From: Ignavibacteria bacterium
GTDB taxonomy: Bacteria; Bacteroidota; Ignavibacteria; Ch128b
Direction of reading: 5' to 3'
Length of the DNA: 64,000 nucleotides
NCBI GenBank assembly: GCA_013177855.1
Contig: JABLYA010000001.1
Location: 1,936,983-2,000,982 of the forward strand
Numbering within the stretch: position 1 is the stretch's first letter; each line of letters begins with the position of its first letter. Under the pieces are notes generated by a model that was given only the letters and a program-made list of their open reading frames with translations, ran no database searches and was not told the DNA's origin. The position numbers and the translations under genes are program-made. Positions 42,204-49,979 of this stretch are shown here, piece by piece.

Positions 42204-44924
42204 ATGAGACGAACAATACTTACAATATTAACTGTTCTTTTGTGCGTTAGTCTTGCACAAACTCAATCTTTTCGCTACTCAACTATCTGGGAAAAATCCC
42301 AAGCCACAGGAACTATGCCAAGTTATATTGGCACAAGTCATACTGAACGAGGTTCTGCTTACGGTGTAGTAGATGGGCAGGAAAAATTATTTTTAGTTTC
42401 AAGATTGGGAACAACAAAAGTGTTGGTACTTGATCCTGCAACGGGAGATAGTTTAGGCGTCCTTGATATTACAGGTGTCTCTGGAGGTACATTTATTCTT
42501 AATGATGTCGAAGTTTCAGCTGATGGGAAAATTTTTGCATGCAATCTTACAACAGGAACCAATACTACCTCTTTTAAGGTGTACCGTTGGGATAATTTAA
42601 CAGCTGCACCAGTAAATGTAATTGATTTTACAACTACAACGGGCTACCGTTTAGGAGATAAAATTACAGTGGTTGGAAGCACAGCAGATAATTCAATCAC
42701 AATATGGGCAGCTGCTGCTTCTCAAAATAAAATATTCCGTTTCAATACAACCGATAACGGAAATACTTTCACTGCAACTGAAATTACTTTGAGTGATGGT
42801 GCACAGGGAACAGTTCCAACTGTTGCACCAAAAGGAACAGGAGCTGTTGGATTTTATTTAAATTCTGCTGGCAGAAATGTAAAAGAATATGATGCAAGTG
42901 GAAATCTTTTAGCAACTCTTCCTGGTGAAGTCGTTGCAACTGGAAGTACCGCTATGGATTATGTTGAATATGGGGCCAAGAAATATCTCGCAGTTTTTAA
43001 TTATGGAACTGGCAATGAAAATATCAGACTTGTTGATGTAGCTGATGGATTAGCAAACGGAAAATTGGTTTTTGTAACTTCATCACTCGGTACAAATGCA
43101 AATACAAACGGTACAGGTGATGTTGACTTCAAAAATAATGGTGACGGAACATTTGATCTATTTGTCTTAGGTACAAATAATGGAATTGCTCGTTATAGAA
43201 CAAAACTTTATGCAAATGTTACATTTAATGTAAATATGAAAGTTAAGACTGCAAAAGGTCTTTTCAATCCTGCTGAAGATTCATTGGTAGTTAGAGGAAC
43301 ATTCAATAATTGGAGTGGAAATGCTGATCTTTTGCTCGATAGTGATGGTGATACTGTTTATACAATTACAAAAGGATACTTAATTGCAGGTGATACAACA
43401 GAATTTAAATTCGTGATCCTAAAAGATAATCAAGAAATATGGGAAAGTATTTCTAATAGAGTAGTTGTATTCCCAGAAGGAAATGTGACTTATGATTTCT
43501 ATTTTGATAATGACTCAGTAATTACAGCTCAAGCTCAGGTCACATTCAATATCAACATGCGTGTAGCAATTCTGAAAGGTAAATTCACTCCATCAAGTGA
43601 TTTGGTTGTAATTCGCGGCAGTTTCAACGGGTGGAGTGGAAATGCTGATCAATTAAGCGATCCAGATGGTGACTCAGTCTACTCAATTACAAAGACATTC
43701 AATGTTGGTGATAATCTTGAATTCAAGTTTGTCATTGTAAGAGGTGGACAGGATTTCTGGGAAGATCAAATTCCAAACAGAACTTACACAGTTCAGGCAG
43801 GAACAAATGTTTATGATGGCGGCTACTTCAATAATGACAGTGTGTATGTTCCACAATTTCCAATTCAGTTTACCTTCTCCTGCAATATGGAATTAGAGCG
43901 ATTAAGCGGAAGATTTAATCCAGCCACAGACACAGTTTCCGTAAATGGAACATTCAATGGCTGGACATCGAAGGCATGGATACTTACACCAAATCCATTA
44001 AATCCAGATTTGTATGAAGGAACCTGGACAATTAATGCAGGAGTAGGTGAGAGCATTGAATTTAAGTTCTGGTATACACCGAATAACTGGGAAAGCCGAC
44101 CAAACAGAGTATATACATTTACACAGGATGATATCAATGCAGGAGCGGTGTTTTACAGTGGTTCATTTAACGATGCAAGCTTGGCGACTGTATTAAATCA
44201 GCCTGCAACGATTAAGTTTACAGTTAATACCAATGGAGCGATATCGATAATCAATGGACAGCCATTCCCAGTAGTTAATACAGTACACATAGCAGGAAGT
44301 GCATTGCCATTGCAATGGCCACAGGGTGGATGGCCCAATAGTGATTCGACAGTAATGATAAGATTGTATGATGATGGGACAAATGGAGATTTGGTAGCAG
44401 GCGATAAGATATTCTCGAGAGATATTACATTCCCGCAATACACAATATTGAGAGTTGAGTACAAATATTCAATCAACTTTGGAGATGCTGCAAATAATGG
44501 TGGAGGAAATGATAATGAAGCTGGCTTTGCACAAAATCACATTTTGAATATGACGAGATTTATGACAGGAGCGACAACGGTTGATACATTTGGAAGGATG
44601 GGAGATTCATATTTGACAAACATTACAGGAGTTAATGATCAGTCAGTTACAAAGCCGACGACATATTCATTATCACAGAACTATCCAAATCCATTCAACC
44701 CATCGACAAGGATTAAATTCACACTTCCAGAGATGACAAGAGTCACATTGAAAGTTTACAATGTACTTGGTCAGGAAGTAGCGACAATACTTGAGAACAA
44801 GGAATTGCCGGCAGGTTCTTATGATTATGAATTTAATGCTGGTAATTTGACAAGTGGAACCTATATTTATCGATTAGTTGCTGGCAATTTTGTTCAGACG
44901 AAGAAGATGGTTTTGATGAAGTAA
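42204..44924 (+). CDS. T9SS-secreted protein with propeller-like domain and repeated starch-binding-like modules
   Basis: A 906-residue surface protein. Signal peptide (~1-20), a DUF4623-like propeller region (~25-330), three related modules at ~336-435, ~443-545 and ~552-655 with the CBM20/CBM48-like pattern (VVRGTFNNWSGNADLL, VIRGSFNGWSGNADQL, VNGTFNGWTSKAWIL, then EFKFVI), a fourth divergent module (~668-810) and a type A sorting domain (~821-906; NYPNPFNPSTRIKFTLPEM, LKVYNVLGQEVATIL, KKMVLMK). It probably binds alpha-glucans at the cell surface. AAGGAGAGCG upstream of the ATG is a good ribosome-binding site. Codon use in ~44040-44640 has more ATA and GTA than the first half. Confidence 0.88.
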   Translation: MRRTILTILTVLLCVSLAQTQSFRYSTIWEKSQATGTMPSYIGTSHTERGSAYGVVDGQEKLFLVSRLGTTKVLVLDPATGDSLGVLDITGVSGGTFILNDVEVSADGKIFACNLTTGTNTTSFKVYRWDNLTAAPVNVIDFTTTTGYRLGDKITVVGSTADNSITIWAAAASQNKIFRFNTTDNGNTFTATEITLSDGAQGTVPTVAPKGTGAVGFYLNSAGRNVKEYDASGNLLATLPGEVVATGSTAMDYVEYGAKKYLAVFNYGTGNENIRLVDVADGLANGKLVFVTSSLGTNANTNGTGDVDFKNNGDGTFDLFVLGTNNGIARYRTKLYANVTFNVNMKVKTAKGLFNPAEDSLVVRGTFNNWSGNADLLLDSDGDTVYTITKGYLIAGDTTEFKFVILKDNQEIWESISNRVVVFPEGNVTYDFYFDNDSVITAQAQVTFNINMRVAILKGKFTPSSDLVVIRGSFNGWSGNADQLSDPDGDSVYSITKTFNVGDNLEFKFVIVRGGQDFWEDQIPNRTYTVQAGTNVYDGGYFNNDSVYVPQFPIQFTFSCNMELERLSGRFNPATDTVSVNGTFNGWTSKAWILTPNPLNPDLYEGTWTINAGVGESIEFKFWYTPNNWESRPNRVYTFTQDDINAGAVFYSGSFNDASLATVLNQPATIKFTVNTNGAISIINGQPFPVVNTVHIAGSALPLQWPQGGWPNSDSTVMIRLYDDGTNGDLVAGDKIFSRDITFPQYTILRVEYKYSINFGDAANNGGGNDNEAGFAQNHILNMTRFMTGATTVDTFGRMGDSYLTNITGVNDQSVTKPTTYSLSQNYPNPFNPSTRIKFTLPEMTRVTLKVYNVLGQEVATILENKELPAGSYDYEFNAGNLTSGTYIYRLVAGNFVQTKKMVLMK

Positions 44925-44986
44925 AGCAAGTTTGATAATCAACGAAAAAGCCCTCTGATTTTCAGAGGGCTTTTTTGTTTTAAATG
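44681..44986 (+). repeat. 3' cassette, copy 1 (sorting domain, stop, terminator)
   Basis: This stretch is nearly identical to 46381-46685. Both run from the NYPNPFN codons through the stop codon and the terminator to a TAAATG end; the coding parts are exactly 244 bases each, and the 3' parts differ by one base of length. Identity continues through non-coding DNA, which functional constraint on the protein alone does not explain. Confidence 0.85.
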
Positions 44987-45358
44987 TATTATTGCTTTAC
45001 AGATTTAATAATTAGATGATTTTCAAATTTTTGTTTTAATTTTTAAATAAATTTTCAACAACTGCATAAAGCTATTCATTATTATTTCCTTCATTAAATT
45101 CTTTTAATTCAATTTTATCATTAAGATTATCAGCATCAGTTTTTGTCAAGAAGAATTTATAATTATTTTTTTTATAACTATTGATTCTCTTTAATATCCT
45201 TCACAAATAATTCTTAATGGTTTAATGAAACTTCCACAAACTTAGAGTTTTGTCTATGATTAAGAACATAAAAATCAATTTTTAATTATTATTATCATCA
45301 TTTGAAATTTTTTGATGAAAATATTAAAATCACAACAAGAATTTTAATAGGAGGAGTT
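44925..45358. other. Intergenic region without a gene
   Basis: The first ~55 bases hold the terminator of the upstream gene. The remaining ~380 bases are very AT-rich (runs of T and A) with no frame, repeat or clear promoter that I can support. It should hold the promoter of the T9SS gene at 45359. Confidence 0.6.
44948..44977 (+). terminator. Rho-independent terminator
   Basis: An 11-bp perfect stem AAGCCCTCTGA / TCAGAGGGCTT with loop TTT and a T-run. The same hairpin recurs at 46647-46676. Confidence 0.92.
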
Positions 45359-46624
45359 ATGAAAACCAAATTATTTGCATTCCTTTTTTTGTTTAGTAAT
45401 ATCTTAATAAGTCAAAATTTTGACAATCTTCTTATCAACGATTTAATACTTGATAATGAAAAAATTTTTGTTATAGGAAGTAATTACGACAACTCTCTTC
45501 AAGTTGTAAAAGTTGATATTAATACAAATCAACAAACCATTATCTTTAAAAAAAATTATATACCTGATACAGTTGTTGTTGTCGGCTATAAAACACTATT
45601 ATCTGGTGATACTTTAATAATTCCTTATATACTTATTACAAACAAGCAAGAAGATTTTATATTGCATTTACATAAAGATGGTACCGTTATCAAAAATAAT
45701 CGAATGCCATTTCCAATTGGTTTATTCAAATATTTAAATAAACCAATTTTAATCACCTATAATACCACCTTAAAAATTTATAGTTATCCCGAATTAACTC
45801 TTTTAAAAAGTTTCCCTGATATAAATGTAGATATAACTACCCTAGATCCCAATTCTGACTTTAACAAGATGATCATATACGACGACGGCAAACTAAATTC
45901 AAGAATTATTGTGATAAATAATTTTAATGATTCTTTAAAAATTTTTAAATTTAGCAACCAAGATTTTAGATTAAGAGGCTATTATGAAAATGGAAAAATA
46001 TTTGTAGCTTCTTCAATCTTTCCCAATGATACTGTTTATGTAAATTTATATCTCATTGACTCTACTTTTTCCATATTGAAAAAGAAAGAAAAAATTATGA
46101 AAGGATTTGTTAGAGCTGTATTAAAGATTAATTTATATTACGTTTTAGTAAATGATCCTGTGACTAATTTTAGTTATATTTTAACTCTTAATGAAAATCT
46201 CGAAGAAGTAACTAGCAGAATCAAAATAGCAGGATCTGGGCACGTAATGACTAATAATAATTCACATATTTTCGTTGCAGTAAACAAACCGAGAAACCTT
46301 TATTCTTTTATTCAAAGAATTACTTTTTTTACTAATGTAGAAGAAGATAAAGCTAAAAACATTTTTCAGCTTTATCAAAATTATCCTAATCCATTTAACT
46401 TATCGACAAGGATTAAATTTACACTGCCAGAAATGACAAAAGTTACCTTAAAAGTTTATAATATTCTTGGTCAGGAAGTAGCGACAATACTTGAAAATAA
46501 AGAATTGCCATTAGGTTCTTATGATTATGAATTTAATGCTGATAATTTAGCAAGTGGAACCTATATTTATCGACTAGTTGCTGGCAATTTTGTTCAGACG
46601 AAGAAGATGATTTTGATGAAGTAA
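45359..46624 (+). CDS. T9SS-secreted protein of unknown function
   Basis: A 421-residue exported protein. ATG 45359 has AGGAGG at 45349-45354 and gives signal peptide MKTKLFAFLFLFSNILISQ; a longer frame from 45302 is rejected. Residues ~20-330 are beta-rich and may be a propeller, without a recognised family. The last ~85 residues are a type A sorting domain (NYPNPFNLSTRIKFTLPEM, LKVYNILGQEVATIL, KKMILMK) almost identical at DNA level to that of the upstream gene. The body is AT-richer than the shared 3' end, fitting a patchwork origin. Confidence 0.85.
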   Translation: MKTKLFAFLFLFSNILISQNFDNLLINDLILDNEKIFVIGSNYDNSLQVVKVDINTNQQTIIFKKNYIPDTVVVVGYKTLLSGDTLIIPYILITNKQEDFILHLHKDGTVIKNNRMPFPIGLFKYLNKPILITYNTTLKIYSYPELTLLKSFPDINVDITTLDPNSDFNKMIIYDDGKLNSRIIVINNFNDSLKIFKFSNQDFRLRGYYENGKIFVASSIFPNDTVYVNLYLIDSTFSILKKKEKIMKGFVRAVLKINLYYVLVNDPVTNFSYILTLNENLEEVTSRIKIAGSGHVMTNNNSHIFVAVNKPRNLYSFIQRITFFTNVEEDKAKNIFQLYQNYPNPFNLSTRIKFTLPEMTKVTLKVYNILGQEVATILENKELPLGSYDYEFNADNLASGTYIYRLVAGNFVQTKKMILMK

Positions 46625-46685
46625 AGTGATTTGATGATCAACGAAAAAGCCCTCTGATTTTCAGAGGGCTTTTTTGTTTTAAATG
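46381..46685 (+). repeat. 3' cassette, copy 2 (sorting domain, stop, terminator)
   Basis: Near-identical partner of 44681-44986. Several third-position differences in codons show the copies have begun to diverge, yet long exact runs remain in both the coding and the terminator parts. Confidence 0.85.
46647..46676 (+). terminator. Rho-independent terminator
   Basis: The same 11-bp stem AAGCCCTCTGA / TCAGAGGGCTT, loop TTT and T-run as at 44948-44977. Confidence 0.92.
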
Positions 46686-46761
46686 GTAATGCAAAATAAA
46701 CTTGAAGAAGTATTAATTGAATAACAATGAATTCCAATTGAAAAAAGAAAAAGAAAAAAAG

Positions 46762-47145
46762 AAACCTGTAATGGCTCAATGTGATTAATATACAATTACA
46801 TTGGGGTAAGGGTACATTTATAACAATCCTAAAAATGTCTGAAACGAATAACCAATGAACTCACCAATGGATGTGGATAATAAATTAAAAAATAAAAACC
46901 CGCAGGGGTTTAATGTGAATAGTCCCCAATCGCATTGGGGGTAAATGAGAACCGCAAAACTAAGAACCCCAAAGGGGTTCAATTATAACAGAAATTGTTT
47001 TAAACGATTAAAAATATTCCATTCCATATCAATCATCAAAAAAATAAATTCTCACATTCAACCCCTTCAGGGTTGAATTTTTTATTGATATTATTTCCCC
47101 GAGTGCAACTCGGGGTTAATCATATTCAACTCCTTCGGAGTTGAG
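46762..47145. repeat. Cluster of palindromes flanked by TAATGTGAA-type sequence
   Basis: Hairpins: AACCC-GCAG-GGGTT (46897-46910), CCCCAAT-CGC-ATTGGGG (46924-46940), GAACCCC-AAA-GGGGTTC (46964-46980), TTCAACCC...GGGTTGAA (47058-47078), CCCCGAGT-GCA-ACTCGGGG (47097-47115) and CAACTCC-TTC-GGAGTTG (47128-47144). A degenerate copy of the first pair lies at 46762-46820. Confidence 0.8.
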
Positions 47146-47301
47146 AAAATTATTCAAAATATGAGTTCGGTTTAATTTCCGCGAATAAAAAATCAAATCA
47201 AGCATGTATGAAATTCTTATAGAAAAATCAATTTTACATAAAATAACAAAATACCGAATGGGTGAAATTATTATACATAAAATTGCAAGCCAAAAAACAA
47301 A

Positions 47302-47695
47302 ATCCTGAAAGGATGAAATTATTATAGATAAAATTGAAAGCACAACAAAAGACAAAATCCCGAAGGGATGACATTATGTCTAACATAATGAAAGAAAAAA
47401 TTTCAGATAAATGGAATTTAATGTTCTTATAATGTCACTCCTTTGGAGTTTTAATTTTTTTCATATAAATTTCGTTCTATAATAATTTCACCACTTCGTG
47501 GTTAATTATTTAGCAATTGATTACAATAAAGAGGATAATAATAGAAGCCAAATAGCAAATTTAATTGAGTAGAATTTTATTCTTGTAGATTAAAATTCGC
47601 TCATTTTATCTGCCAATCAGAAAAACTAAATCCAGAATGGATGATATTATTATAGAAAAACAATTAAACATAAAACAACAAAATCCTGAAAGGAT
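47302..47695. repeat. ATCC(T/C)GAA(A/G)GGAT palindromes followed by GAAATTATTATAG
   Basis: ATCCTGAAAGGAT at 47302-47314 and 47683-47695, ATCCCGAAGGGAT at 47357-47369, a degenerate copy near 47630-47645, and related hairpins ACTCC-TTT-GGAGT (47437-47449) and CCAC-TTC-GTGG (47491-47501). The trailing ATGAAATTATTATAG is conserved beyond the palindrome. The same unit recurs in 49326-49915. Confidence 0.8.
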
Positions 47696-47730
47696 GAAAT
47701 TATCTTCCACAAACTCAGGGTAAAATTCCG

Positions 47731-47880
47731 CTGTCATACTGAGTTCATCGAAGTATGACAGAGAGTAAACGCACATTTTCAGAAGTTACAGTCATCCTTC
47801 GACAAGCTCAGGATGACATTTCCTTTGACAGGCTCAGGATGACAATCCCTGTGACAAAATCTCAGGGCGACAAATCACTG
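47731..47880. repeat. GTCATCC/GGATGAC-type inverted repeats
   Basis: CTGTCATACT pairs with AGTATGACAG (47731-47761, 11-base loop). GTCATCC (47791-47797) pairs with GGATGAC (47811-47817), and the right half TCAGGATGACA is repeated at about 47828-47842. These differ from the ATCC-type family just upstream. Confidence 0.75.
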
Positions 47881-47932
47881 TCAGGTTAAGCAAGATCGAA
47901 GCCTGACAAAAGAAATAAACAAAAAACATTAA

Positions 47933-49180
47933 TTAACTTTTTTCTTCCCAGATTTGACAGAGATTAACAATTACATCAACTGCTTTTTGCATATCCTGTA
48001 CTGAGATCCATTCCAATCTTGAATGAAATGCATGTTCACCCGCAAAAATATTTGGACAGGGCAATCCCATATAAGAAAGTCTTGAACCGTCTGTTCCGCC
48101 GCGAATAATATTTAACTTAGGTTTTATCCCGGCTCTTTCAACAGCCTCGAGTGCATATTGAACAACCTGTGGATGCTTATCAAGAACATATCTCATATTT
48201 CGATAAGATTCTTGAACTTCAAACTTAAAACTTGCCTTAGGATATTTCGAGACGATTTCTTCTGCAAGAGCTTTAAGAAAGGCTTCTTTTTCTTTTAGTC
48301 CTGCTTCTTCAAAATCTCGAATTAGAATTTTAATAGTTGTTACATCAACTCCTCCGTTTACAACATAAGGATGGACATAACCTTCTCTTCCTTCCGTTGT
48401 CTCGGGTGAAAGAGAATCTTTTGGAAGTGCATCTATAAAATCAGCAGCAATTTTTATTGCATTGACCAATTTATTTTTTGCATAACCAGGATGACAATTA
48501 AAACCTTGAATTGTTAGAATTACTGTGTCCGCACAGAATGTTTCGTTTTCTATTTCACCAAGTGACTCCCCATCAACTGTATAAGCGTATTTAGCACCAA
48601 ATCTATCCAGTCTGATTTTTTCTGTTCCACGTCCTACTTCTTCATCAGGAGTAAAACAAACTTTGATAGGTCCATGTTTGATTTCAGGATGTTGTATTAA
48701 GTAACGCATTGCATCAACAATTTCTGCAAGTCCAGCTTTGTTGTCGGCACCGAGTAGTGTGGTTCCATCAGCAGTGATTATGTCGTTGCCGATTTGTTCT
48801 TTTAAATCTGGATGTTCTTCTGGATCAATTACTTGAGTCGGATCTGCAGGCAAAACGATTTTTCCGCCGTCATAGTTTTTATGAATAATTGGATTTACAT
48901 TTGCTCCGCTTACTTCAGGGGATGTATCCATATGAGCTAAAAATCCAATCGGAGGTACATCTTTGTCTGAATTTGAGGGAAGTTCAGCGTAAACATAACC
49001 GAACTCATCGAGTTCAACATTTTGCATTCCAATTTCTTTTAATTCGTCGGCAAGAATTTGACCTAAAATTTTTTGTTTTTCTGTTGATGGAAATGTCGTT
49101 GATTCCTCAGATGATTGAGTATCGTATTTTACATATCTGAGAAATCGTTCAACAACTGTGTAATCTTTATTAGCTGTCAT
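47933..49180 (-). CDS. pepT: Peptidase T (tripeptide aminopeptidase)
   Basis: A 415-residue M20B metallopeptidase that removes the N-terminal residue of tripeptides in the cytoplasm. Di-zinc site motifs are visible: FLAHMDTSPE (His, Asp), LLGADNKAGLAEI, FTPDEEVGRG and, near the end, GGTDGSRLSYMGLPCPN and HSRLEWI. Length matches PepT (~410). ATG 49180 with GAGGATAAA upstream is preferred to a longer frame from 49213. Flanked on both sides by repeat-rich non-coding DNA, so it is transcribed alone. Confidence 0.95.
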   Translation of the reverse strand: MTANKDYTVVERFLRYVKYDTQSSEESTTFPSTEKQKILGQILADELKEIGMQNVELDEFGYVYAELPSNSDKDVPPIGFLAHMDTSPEVSGANVNPIIHKNYDGGKIVLPADPTQVIDPEEHPDLKEQIGNDIITADGTTLLGADNKAGLAEIVDAMRYLIQHPEIKHGPIKVCFTPDEEVGRGTEKIRLDRFGAKYAYTVDGESLGEIENETFCADTVILTIQGFNCHPGYAKNKLVNAIKIAADFIDALPKDSLSPETTEGREGYVHPYVVNGGVDVTTIKILIRDFEEAGLKEKEAFLKALAEEIVSKYPKASFKFEVQESYRNMRYVLDKHPQVVQYALEAVERAGIKPKLNIIRGGTDGSRLSYMGLPCPNIFAGEHAFHSRLEWISVQDMQKAVDVIVNLCQIWEEKS

Positions 49181-49979
49181 TTTATCCTCTTTTTTGTTTT
49201 TAATTGAAAGCAAATTATCAAGTGGAAATGTTTTATCAAAGATGCGCGCAGATTAAAGAACGATGCTTTATTACATGATTTTATCTTTCAATTGAAGTAT
49301 ACTGAATTAAAGAGGAAAATTAATTAAACACAGATACGCAAAGAACGCAAAGTTTCGCAAAGATTAGATATTCTAATTTTAGAAAGAAGTTGTATTTATC
49401 ACTTAAAAAAATCCTGAAAGAATGGAATTATTATAAAAATGAAGATGCAACAAAAAAGTTAAAATCCCGAAGGGATGAAATTTTTGAGAAAAGAACGAAC
49501 GAATAAATTAAAACGCAGAGCCGCAAAGAACACAAAGGTTCGCAGAGATTAGATATGTTAATTTTAGCAAGAAGTTATATCTATCACTCAAAAAATCCTG
49601 AAAGGATGAAATTATTATAGGAATAAAGATGCAACCAAAAAATTAAAATCCCGAAGGGATGACATTTTTGAGAAAAGAACGAACGAATAAATTAAAACGC
49701 AGAGCCGCAAAGAACACAAAAGTTCGCAGAGATTAGATATGTTAATTTTGGAAAGAAGTTATATCTATCACTCAAAAAATCCTGAAAGGATGAAATTATT
49801 ATAGAAATGAAGATGCAACAAAAAAGTTAAAATCCTGAAGGAATGACAATTTTTAGAAAAGAACGAACGAATAAATTAAAACGCAGAGCCGCAAAGATTA
49901 CAAAGAATCAAACCGAAAATTATTAATTACCATTCATCAAAATATTTTATTTATATTTTTGTAAAAATTTTAAGAATGT
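49181..49979. other. Intergenic region with tandem repeats, no gene
   Basis: Between the divergent pepT and recG. About 145 bases next to pepT are AT-rich and should hold its promoter. Most of the rest (49326-49915) is a tandem repeat. The last ~60 bases before recG contain TATTTTTG at about 49956, a possible -7 element without a clear TTTG partner. Confidence 0.7.
49326..49915. repeat. Tandem repeat, ~184-bp unit, about 3.2 copies
   Basis: The marker AAACGCAGAGCCGCAAAGA occurs at 49511, 49695 and 49878 (spacing 184 and 183), with a diverged version at about 49326. Each unit also holds one ATCCTGAAAGGAT and one ATCC(C/T)GAAGG(G/A)AT palindrome from the family at 47302-47695, plus a GAACGAACGAATAAATTAAA stretch. 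The first unit is the most diverged. Confidence 0.9.

Larger units (their letters stand above)
46625..47932. other. Intergenic region of 1.3 kb with many short palindromes, no gene
   Basis: After the terminator no convincing coding frame is seen on either strand; small frames here lack start signals and family features. The region is filled with short GC-rich palindromes in AT-rich DNA, listed separately. The flanking genes converge. Confidence 0.75.

Noticed and set aside
46594..47355. Small frames on the minus strand in the palindrome region
   Set aside because: They run through repeats and terminators, lack ribosome-binding sites and have no family features.
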